In this document: in pieces, positions 1 to 5,694 of the stretch
How the letters are laid out: each line of letters opens with the position of its first letter
Numbering within the stretch: the first letter of the stretch is position 1
Assembly (NCBI GenBank): GCA_020425925.1
Contig: JAGQRB010000687.1
Span: 1 to 32,711 of the forward strand
Reading direction: 5' to 3'
DNA length: 32,711 nt
DNA from: Planctomycetota bacterium
GTDB lineage: Bacteria; Planctomycetota; UBA1135; UBA2386
Program-made: the position numbers and the translations under genes
The notes under the pieces: generated by a model
Told to the model about the DNA's origin: nothing
The model's input: only the letters and a program-made list of their open reading frames with translations
Databases searched by the model: none

Positions 1-394
1 CGAACACGACCCGGCCGGCGGTGTTCGACACCCGGATCCCGCCGAGGGCGCCGCCATGGATGCGCGCACCGCGGCCGACCAGCGCGAACTCCTGGTTGCC
101 GCTCAGACCCGAGACCTCGATCGCGTAGGTCGCACCCGCCGGCGCGACGATCGAGCCGGTCTGGGCCGTGAAGTCGAGCACCACCCGCAGCGGCTTGTTG
201 GTCGTGAAGCCGTCATGGGTTCCCGGCCGCACGACGAGCACACTGCCGGGCGCCGCCGCCGCGACGGCGGCAGGCAGATTGGAGAAGCTCGGGTTCGCGC
301 CGCCGACGGTGATGACGGTGCGCTGTGCCTTCGCGGTCGAAACCGCGAGCAGTGCGCCGCCCGTGACTGCGGCGGCGAGTTTCCAATTGGGCAT
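1..394 (-). CDS. Secreted beta-helix-like surface protein, N-terminal part (cut by left edge)
   Basis: The reading frame begins at an ATG at 394 and stays open to the left edge, giving 131 residues of an unfinished protein. A purine-rich AAGGAG lies about 12 bases upstream of the ATG. Residues 1-23 (MPNWKLAAAVTGG... to AKA) form a signal peptide with cleavage before QRTVITVGG, so the product is exported. The following stretch (about residues 28-55) runs 'FSNLPAAVAAAAPGSVLVVRPG'-like. It has the same layout as the two paralogues at 27912-30202: a conserved beta strand, an alanine-rich helix, then 'VRPG.Y/H'. This pattern starts many planctomycete right-handed beta-helix proteins. The substrate and function are unknown. 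Its C-terminal module cannot be seen. The gene is divergent from the lysine operon. Confidence 0.75.
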   Translation of the reverse strand, partial: MPNWKLAAAVTGGALLAVSTAKAQRTVITVGGANPSFSNLPAAVAAAAPGSVLVVRPGTHDGFTTNKPLRVVLDFTAQTGSIVAPAGATYAIEVSGLSGNQEFALVGRGARIHGGALGGIRVSNTAGRVVF

Positions 395-420
395 GGTCGA
401 GAGCTTCTCCTTGGCGCCCC

Positions 421-448
421 TGAATAGGGTCTGGTTGCCCGACGGCAA
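421..448 (-). promoter_or_regulatory. Putative sigma-70 type promoter for the left-edge gene
   Basis: On the minus strand TTGCCG (448-443) is followed after 16 bases by TATTCA (426-421), about 27 bases before the start codon at 394. The -35 matches well and the -10 fairly. AT-rich hexamers are rare in this GC-rich sequence, which adds some weight. Found by eye only. Confidence 0.4.
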
Positions 449-472
449 CAAGAAACGCCAGACCGTCACGCC

Positions 473-501
473 TTGACCCCGGGCCGACACCGGCGCATGC
501 T
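473..501 (+). promoter_or_regulatory. Putative promoter of the lysine operon
   Basis: TTGACC (473-478, five of six consensus bases) is separated by 17 bases from CATGCT (496-501, a weak -10). The predicted transcription start is near 508, which falls at the first strand of the riboswitch closing stem (506-510). That agreement with the RNA structure is the main support; the -10 alone would be unconvincing. Confidence 0.45.
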
Positions 502-505
502 GCGG

Positions 506-657
506 GGAACCGCTGGAGGAGCGGTCGCGATCAGTAGCCGGAACGAGGGCGACGGCCCGCCGAGCGCCGGTGAAAGGCGACGGCCGCCGAAATCCCCGGC
601 ATGACGTGCATGCTGGGGATTGGCCGTCGGAGCTAACACTCCGAGGGTTGTCGTTCC
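506..657 (+). promoter_or_regulatory. Lysine riboswitch aptamer (L box) in the leader of the lysine operon
   Basis: The leader carries the conserved lysine-aptamer landmarks in order. GGAGGAGCG is at 515-523 (P2 start, family 'GAGGcGCG'). AGTA is at 533-536 (the P2 turn). P3 is CCGG 538-541 with CCGG 567-570, plus an inner GGGC/GCCC at 547-558. The core GTGAAAGGCGA lies at 570-580 and CGCCGAA at 585-591. P4 pairs ATCCCC.GCATG (592-603) with CATGC.GGGGAT (609-620). TGGCCGTC follows. P5 pairs TCGGAG (627-632) with CTCCGA (639-644). GGTTGTC is at 646-652. P1 pairs GGAAC (506-510) with GTTCC (653-657). The core matches, as remembered, the Thermotoga maritima, Bacillus lysC and E. coli lysC aptamers almost position by position. 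Only lysine genes lie downstream. Lysine binding would stabilise P1 and lower expression. Confidence 0.92.
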
Positions 658-733
658 GGTTCGCCGGAACGGAGCGCCAGGCTCGATCGCAGGCTCGCGT
701 CGCGGACGCGGGGCGTGCGAACCGTGCCGGTTC
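653..733 (+). promoter_or_regulatory. Candidate expression platform of the lysine riboswitch
   Basis: GTTCCGG (653-659) and CCGGAAC (664-670) form a perfect 7-bp stem capped by TTCG. The 5' arm of this hairpin is also the 3' strand of aptamer stem P1, so the two helices exclude each other, as expected for a riboswitch switch helix. Two more perfect stems follow: CGCGTC/GACGCG (696-701/705-710) and GAACCG/CGGTTC (719-724/728-733). None is followed by a U-run, so intrinsic termination is not obvious. Rho-dependent or translational control is possible. From here to the start codon at 767 there is no coding signal beyond the ribosome binding site CGGAGGG. Confidence 0.55.
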
Positions 734-766
734 TCTGGTGGGATGCTCGCGATCGGAGGGATCCCC

Positions 767-1852
767 ATGCAGCCGTCACCGTCACCATCGCCGCTCGAAC
801 CCGCCGCCGACGGGTCGGCCCGGTCGCCCGGCGCCGCCTGGCTGCTCGATCGCACCGAGGCGCTGTGCCGCGCCGACACCACCACCGGGCGCGAGGACCA
901 CGGCCTGCCGGCGTTGCGTGGCCTGCTGCGCGAGCTCGGCGCCCGGATCGAGTTGCAGGAGGTCGCGCCGGGCAGGCACAACGTGCTCGCGACCTGGGGT
1001 CAACCGCGGTTGCTGCTCTCGACGCACCTCGACACGGTGCCGCCGTTCCTGCCGCCGCAGCGTCGCGGCGACGTCCTGCACGGCCGCGGCGCCTGCGATG
1101 CGAAGGGTCAGATCACGGCCCAGCTCGGTGCGATCCAGACGTTGCTCGCGCGCGGCCACGACGGCTTCGCGTGGCTCGGTGTCGTCGGCGAGGAGACCGA
1201 CAGCGTCGGCGCCAGCGCCGCCGCCGAGCTCGCGAGTCGACTGGCGTCGTGCCGCGGGCTGATCAACGGCGAACCGACCGAGAACAAGCTGACCACCGGT
1301 CAGCGCGGTTCGATGCAGATCCGCCTCGAGACCGCCGGCCGCGCCGCACACAGCGGCACGCCCGAACTCGGCCACTCGGCGATCTGGCCGCTGCTCGACT
1401 GGCTGCAGGCACTGCGGACGCTGCCGGAGCGCCGCGATCCCGAGCTCGGCCCCGAGATCTGGAACCTCGGCACGATCGCGGGCGGCAAGGCACCGAACGT
1501 GGTACCAGACGCCGCGTCGGCGATGTTGTTCGCACGCACGCTGCCGGACTCCGAGTTCCTGGCGCGGGTGCGCGAGCTGGCGCCACCGGAAGGCCGGGTC
1601 GCCAGCGTCGCCGCGACCCCGCCCGAGCGCTTCTCGCGCCTGCCCGGCTTCGAGCACGTCGCCGTGACCTTCGGCAGCGACGCGCCGCGCCTGCGCAAGC
1701 TCGTGCCCGACGGCCTGGTCGCGATGTGCGGCCCGGGCAGCATTCGGGTCGCGCACACCCCGGAGGAGCACGTCTCCGGCCGCGAGCTCGCCGCCGGCTG
1801 CGCGCTGCTGGTCGCGGTCGCCGAGACCATGCTCGGAGGCGGCGAGCGATGA
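767..1852 (+). CDS. dapE: M20 family amidohydrolase, probable succinyl-diaminopimelate desuccinylase
   Basis: This 361-residue M20 metallopeptidase probably removes the succinyl group from N-succinyl-LL-diaminopimelate, the cytoplasmic step before LL-diaminopimelate. The metal-site motifs are visible: THLDTVPP with His87 and Asp89, GRGACDAKG with bridging Asp111, GEETDS with catalytic Glu142 and Glu143, and a C-terminal His near residue 330 in AHTPEEH. A dimerisation-domain signature (GRAAHSGTPELG, about 191-202) lies in the middle. The ATG at 767 was chosen because CGGAGGG ends 6 bases upstream; an ATG at 743 in frame has no such site. It is the first gene after the lysine riboswitch and overlaps lysC by four bases (ATGA). 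M20 enzymes of the ArgE (acetylornithine) type look alike, but the dap neighbours, including a succinyltransferase, favour DapE. Confidence 0.85.
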   Translation: MQPSPSPSPLEPAADGSARSPGAAWLLDRTEALCRADTTTGREDHGLPALRGLLRELGARIELQEVAPGRHNVLATWGQPRLLLSTHLDTVPPFLPPQRRGDVLHGRGACDAKGQITAQLGAIQTLLARGHDGFAWLGVVGEETDSVGASAAAELASRLASCRGLINGEPTENKLTTGQRGSMQIRLETAGRAAHSGTPELGHSAIWPLLDWLQALRTLPERRDPELGPEIWNLGTIAGGKAPNVVPDAASAMLFARTLPDSEFLARVRELAPPEGRVASVAATPPERFSRLPGFEHVAVTFGSDAPRLRKLVPDGLVAMCGPGSIRVAHTPEEHVSGRELAAGCALLVAVAETMLGGGER

Positions 1853-3240
1853 TCGTGATGAAGTTCGGCGGCTCGTCGCTCGCGCTGCCGGCGCGACTCG
1901 AAGCCGCGGCCGATCTGGTCGCGGAGGCGCGGCGACGCGGCCGCCGACCGTGCGTCGTGCTGTCGGCGATGGGCGACACCACCGACGAGCTGCTGGCGGC
2001 GGCGCGCGCTGCCGAGATCGGCGACGCGTCCGCGGTGGAGCTCGCGACCGCCGCGTTCGAACGCTCGGCAGCGGCCGCGACCGAGGTGCTCGGCGACGCG
2101 ACCGAAGCGGTCGCGACCCTGGCCACGCTGCGCGAGGCCGCGATCGTGCTGCTGCGCGGCGTCGCGATGCTGCGCGAGCTGACGCCGCGGACGAGCGACG
2201 CGATCCTGGCGCACGGCGAACGCGTCTCGACCGCGATCTTCGCCGCGATCCTCGCCGAGCGCGGCCTCGCGGTCGGCGAGCTCGACGCCCGCGAGGTGAT
2301 GCGCACCGACGACCGCTTCGGCCGCGCCCGGCCGGATCCCGCCGTGATCCGCGACCTCGCCGATCGACGCATCGCGCCGCTGCTGCAGGCCGGCACGATC
2401 GTCGTGACCCAGGGTTTCGTCGGCGCGACCGAACGCGGTTTCACCACGACGCTCGGCCGCGGCGGCAGCGACTGGTCGGCAGCGCTGATCGGCGCCGCAC
2501 TCGGCGTCGAGGAGGTGCAGATCTGGACCGACGTCGAGGGGGTGCTGACCGCCGATCCGCGCGCGGTACCCGACGCTCGTCCGGTGCCGGTACTGAGTCC
2601 GGCCGAGGCCGCCGAGCTCGCGGCGTTCGGCGCACGCGTGCTGCATCCGGCGACGATCCAGCCCGCGATCGAGGCCGGCATCCCGGTGACCGTCCGCCAC
2701 ACGCTGCGACCGGGCGGCGCGTTCTCGACGATCGATCCGCGCAAACGCCCCTCGGCCCGCGGCGTCGCCGCACTCGCGAGCCGTGGCCCGGTCACCGTGC
2801 TGACGATGACGAGCACGCGCATGCTGGCGACCGCGGGCTACCTGGCCAGGCTGTTCGCGGTCTTCGGCGAACTCGACATCTGCGTCGACCTCGTCGTCAC
2901 CGCCGAGGTCTCGGTCGCCTGCACCGTCGAACCCGACGCCCCGATCGACCGGCTCGTGCGCGCGCTCGACGGCCTCGCGCGGGTCGAGATTGCCCGCGAT
3001 CGCGCGATCGTCGTCGCCGTCGGCGAAGGCCTGCGACGCAACGCGCTGGTCGTAGAACGTGCCTGCCGCGCGCTGCGCCCGATCGTGCCGGAGCTGATCG
3101 GCATGGGCGGCAACGACCGCAACCTGTCCTTCGTCATCCACCAGAACGAGGTCGGCCCGGCGATGCCGCGGCTGCACGCCGAGTTCTTCGGCGATGCCGG
3201 TGCCGCGCTGCCGGTCGCGGCCGACGAGGCGATGTCATGA
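1849..3240 (+). CDS. lysC: Aspartate kinase, monofunctional
   Basis: Aspartokinase phosphorylates L-aspartate with ATP, the committed step to lysine, threonine and methionine. The protein is 463 residues, the usual length for a monofunctional class. The N-terminal KFGGSS (5-10) is the phosphate-binding start of the kinase fold. GFTTTLGRGGSDWSA (197-211) and WTDVEGVLTADPR (226-238) are classical kinase-domain signatures. The C-terminal third holds tandem ACT domains: LTMTSTRML (318-326) through DLVVTAEVSV (347-356), and GMGGNDRNLSFVI (418-430). This arrangement resembles the lysine-sensitive E. coli LysC/ThrA-type ACT pair, so feedback by lysine is likely in addition to riboswitch control. The start overlaps the dapE stop (ATGA), and its own stop overlaps dapB the same way. 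Confidence 0.97.
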   Translation: MIVMKFGGSSLALPARLEAAADLVAEARRRGRRPCVVLSAMGDTTDELLAAARAAEIGDASAVELATAAFERSAAAATEVLGDATEAVATLATLREAAIVLLRGVAMLRELTPRTSDAILAHGERVSTAIFAAILAERGLAVGELDAREVMRTDDRFGRARPDPAVIRDLADRRIAPLLQAGTIVVTQGFVGATERGFTTTLGRGGSDWSAALIGAALGVEEVQIWTDVEGVLTADPRAVPDARPVPVLSPAEAAELAAFGARVLHPATIQPAIEAGIPVTVRHTLRPGGAFSTIDPRKRPSARGVAALASRGPVTVLTMTSTRMLATAGYLARLFAVFGELDICVDLVVTAEVSVACTVEPDAPIDRLVRALDGLARVEIARDRAIVVAVGEGLRRNALVVERACRALRPIVPELIGMGGNDRNLSFVIHQNEVGPAMPRLHAEFFGDAGAALPVAADEAMS

Positions 3241-3977
3241 ACGATCTCCGCATCGGACTGTTCGGCAAGGGCCGTCTCGGCAGCGCGATCGCCGCGCGCG
3301 GCGGCGACAGCATCGCCTGGCAGGTCACCCGCGAAGCCCCGCCCGGTGCGGCCGATGTCGCGATCGACGCCTCGAGCGGTGTTGTCGTCGGCGATCGGGT
3401 GGCCTGGGCGCTCGACACCGGCACGCCGCTGGTGATCGGCAGCACCGGTTGGGACCTGCCCGATCTCGCCGAGCTGGTCGGCGACCGCATCGGCATCGTC
3501 ACGGCCCCGAACTTCTCGCTCGGCATCGCGCTGCTGCGGCGACTGACGCTCGTGCTCGGCCGCTTCTGCGATCTCGATCCCCGCCGCGACCCCTACGTCG
3601 TCGAGCACCATCACGCCAGGAAACACGACGCGCCGTCGGGCACCGCGAAACTGCTGGCGGCGACGCTGCTGAACGGTTGCCGCCGCAAGACCGCCTGGGC
3701 GCTCGGCGGCCCGCTCGAGCCGGGCGAACTCAGCGTCGCCGCAATTCGCGCCGGCTCGACCTACAGCGACCACGTCGTCGGTGTCGATGCCCCGGCCGAG
3801 GTGATCGAGCTGCGCCACCATGCCCGCAGCGCCGCGGCATTCGCCGACGGCGCACTCGCCGCAGCGTTGTGGATCGCCAGCCGCAAGGGCGTGCACACGA
3901 TGGACGACGTCGCGAGCGCCATGCTCGATCCACTGTTCGCCGGGCTCGCCGGCACCCCGCCGACAGGAGAACCATGA
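3237..3977 (+). CDS. dapB: 4-hydroxy-tetrahydrodipicolinate reductase
   Basis: DapB reduces 4-hydroxy-tetrahydrodipicolinate to tetrahydrodipicolinate with NAD(P)H. The 246-residue product is slightly shorter than E. coli DapB (273). GLFGKGRLGSAI near residues 7-18 is the dinucleotide-binding loop, with GKGRLG replacing the usual GxxGRMG. EHHHARKHDAPSGTA (about 122-136) is the family signature, containing the catalytic His-His pair and the substrate-binding Lys and SGT. VTAPNFSLG (about 88-96) matches the conserved 'APNfSxG'. The gene lies in the middle of the operon, with four-base ATGA overlaps at both ends. Confidence 0.95.
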   Translation: MNDLRIGLFGKGRLGSAIAARGGDSIAWQVTREAPPGAADVAIDASSGVVVGDRVAWALDTGTPLVIGSTGWDLPDLAELVGDRIGIVTAPNFSLGIALLRRLTLVLGRFCDLDPRRDPYVVEHHHARKHDAPSGTAKLLAATLLNGCRRKTAWALGGPLEPGELSVAAIRAGSTYSDHVVGVDAPAEVIELRHHARSAAAFADGALAAALWIASRKGVHTMDDVASAMLDPLFAGLAGTPPTGEP

Positions 3978-4867
3978 ACCCCAACTGCAGAGGTCTCGGC
4001 GTCGCGCTGGCGACGCCCTTCGCGAGCGACGACACGCTCGATCTCGGCGGGCTCACCGAGCTCACCCGCCACGTGGTCGAAGGCGGCGCCGACTTCCTGG
4101 TCGCGCTCGGTTCGACCGGCGAGGCCGCGATGCTGTCCGAGGCCGAACGCGACAGGGTCGTCGAGACCGTCAAGGACGCCGCCGGCGCCGTGCCGGTGTT
4201 CGTCGGCACCGGCGCACCGTCGACCGCCCAGGCCGTCGCCTGGACGCGCCGCGCTCGAGATCTCGGTGCCGACGGCGCACTCGTCGTCGTGCCGCCCTAC
4301 ACCAAGCCGAGCCAGGACGGGCTGGTGGCGCACTTCGCCGCCGTCGCGGCCGCGGTGCCGCAGCTGCCGATCATGGGCTACAACGTCCCGAGCCGCGCGA
4401 CGACGAACCTCCAGCCGGCGACGCTGGCGCGGATCTGGCAGCTCGACAACGTCGTCGCGTTCAAGGACTCGTCCGGCAACCTCGAGCAGATCTGTGCCAT
4501 CGCGGCCGCACTGCCGCCCGACAAGCTGCTGCTCTCGGGCGACGACGCCTTCGCGCTGCCGACGATCGCGGTCGGCGGCCAGGGCCTGGTATCGGTCGCG
4601 GGCAACGTCGTGCCGGGCAAGATGCGCGATCTGGTGCAGGCTGCGCTGACCGGCGACCTCGCGCGCGCGCGCACGCTGCACAACGATCTCTGGCCGCTGT
4701 TCGGGGCACTCTCCGCCGACACCAACCCCGTACCGGTCAAGACCGCCATCGAACTGCTCGGCATCGCCCGCGGCGCCGTGCGCCTGCCGTTGCTGGGCGC
4801 GCGCCCTGAGCTGCGGTCGCGACTGGCGAGCGCACTGGCCAGCCAGCGCGAGGTCCACCATGGCTAA
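3974..4867 (+). CDS. dapA: 4-hydroxy-tetrahydrodipicolinate synthase
   Basis: DapA condenses pyruvate with aspartate semialdehyde. The 297-residue protein is normal length for this (beta/alpha)8 aldolase. GSTGE (46-50) corresponds to the canonical GTTGE, with Ser for the first Thr. The proton-relay Tyr136 is in GYNVPSRA, with carboxylate-binding Arg140 or Arg141 next to it. The Schiff-base Lys164 is in AFKDSSGNL. The ATG overlaps the dapB stop by four bases and has AGGAGA 5 bases upstream (3964-3969). The 3' end overlaps dapD by eight bases. Together with dapB it makes tetrahydrodipicolinate for DapD. Confidence 0.96.
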   Translation: MNPNCRGLGVALATPFASDDTLDLGGLTELTRHVVEGGADFLVALGSTGEAAMLSEAERDRVVETVKDAAGAVPVFVGTGAPSTAQAVAWTRRARDLGADGALVVVPPYTKPSQDGLVAHFAAVAAAVPQLPIMGYNVPSRATTNLQPATLARIWQLDNVVAFKDSSGNLEQICAIAAALPPDKLLLSGDDAFALPTIAVGGQGLVSVAGNVVPGKMRDLVQAALTGDLARARTLHNDLWPLFGALSADTNPVPVKTAIELLGIARGAVRLPLLGARPELRSRLASALASQREVHHG

Positions 4868-5675
4868 CACGCGCCTGGCGGACTGGTTCGGGCGACCGGA
4901 CGAAGAGCTGCTGCGCGATGCGTCGTGGCCGGCAGCGCACGAGGACCTGCTCGGCGAGCTCGAGGCCGGCCGGGTGCGCGCGGCCGAACGCGGCGCCGAC
5001 GGCATCTGGGTCACGATCGAGTGGGTCAAACGCGCGATCCTGCTCGGCTTCCGCCGTAGCGGGATCGTGCGCTTCGACGCGGAGCCGGCGCCGTTCTTCG
5101 ACAAGGCCGGCTACCCGCCGCGCTCCTTCGCGATCGACGACGGCGTCCGCATCGTGCCCGGCGGCACCTCGATCCGCAGCGGTTCGTTCGTCGCCAAGGG
5201 CGTCGTCGCGATGCCGCCGGCCTACGTCAACGTCGGTGCCTACGTCGATACGGGCACGATGATCGACAGCCACGCGCTGGTCGGCTCGTGCGCGCAGATC
5301 GGCAAGGACGTGCACCTGTCGGCGGGCGCCCAGATCGGCGGCGTGCTCGAGCCGGTAAACCGGACCCCGGTCGTCATCGAGGACGGCGCCTTCGTCGGCG
5401 GTCTCGCCGGCGTGTTCGAGGGCGTCATCGTGCGCGAACGCGTGGTGCTCGCGGCCGGCGTCGTGCTGACGGCGGCGACCGTGGTCTACGACCTGGTCCA
5501 CGGCTGCGAACGCCGCGGCGAGATCCCCGCCGGAGCGGTCGTCATACCCGGCACACGCCCGGCCAGGGGCGACTACGCCAGCTCGCACGGGCTGCAGATC
5601 GCGGCACCGCTGATCGTCAAGTATCGCGACGACCGCACCGATGCGTCGACCGCGCTCGAAGCCGCGCTGCGGTAG
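4860..5675 (+). CDS. dapD: Tetrahydrodipicolinate N-succinyltransferase
   Basis: DapD transfers succinyl from succinyl-CoA to tetrahydrodipicolinate, opening the succinylase branch. Its 271 residues are close to E. coli DapD (274). The left-handed beta-helix signatures are clear: MPPAYVNVGAYVDTGTMID, then GSCAQIGKDVHLSAG and IGGVLEP. The catalytic-type Asp lies in the GTMID segment. Further on, where the proteobacterial and actinobacterial enzymes read GARSEVVEG, this protein reads GGLAGVFEG, so the conserved Glu of the SE pair is Gly. This looks like the variant clade seen outside those phyla rather than a broken enzyme, because the surrounding helix is intact. It is the last gene of the lysine operon; the acyl group could in principle be acetyl. 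Confidence 0.92.
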   Translation: MANTRLADWFGRPDEELLRDASWPAAHEDLLGELEAGRVRAAERGADGIWVTIEWVKRAILLGFRRSGIVRFDAEPAPFFDKAGYPPRSFAIDDGVRIVPGGTSIRSGSFVAKGVVAMPPAYVNVGAYVDTGTMIDSHALVGSCAQIGKDVHLSAGAQIGGVLEPVNRTPVVIEDGAFVGGLAGVFEGVIVRERVVLAAGVVLTAATVVYDLVHGCERRGEIPAGAVVIPGTRPARGDYASSHGLQIAAPLIVKYRDDRTDASTALEAALR

Positions 5676-5694
5676 CCGCCGCGTTTCGCGCTAC
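5672..5694. terminator. Hairpin between convergent dapD and VWA gene, stop codons in the arms
   Basis: GTAGC (5672-5676) pairs with GCTAC (5690-5694), and inside it GCG/CGC (5681-5683/5687-5689) pairs around a TTT loop, with a four-base bulge. The dapD TAG (5673-5675) and the opposing gene's TAG (5693-5691) both sit in the outer stem. There is no U-run. It may act as a shared transcript end or 3' protection for both genes. Confidence 0.35.

Noticed and set aside
578..629. Long inverted repeat considered as a terminator or mobile-element end
   Set aside because: The pairing is explained by the P4 helix and core of the lysine aptamer, and there is no U-run or duplicated flank.
466..981. Minus-strand reading frame of 171 residues over the lysine operon leader
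   Set aside because: It covers the riboswitch and the start of dapE, is Arg/Ser/Pro-rich like other GC-driven antisense frames, and shows no family pattern.
1263..3177. Two very long minus-strand frames opposite dapE and lysC
   Set aside because: Low-complexity Arg/Ala/Ser composition; the plus-strand genes have full catalytic motifs. These are shadows of high GC content.
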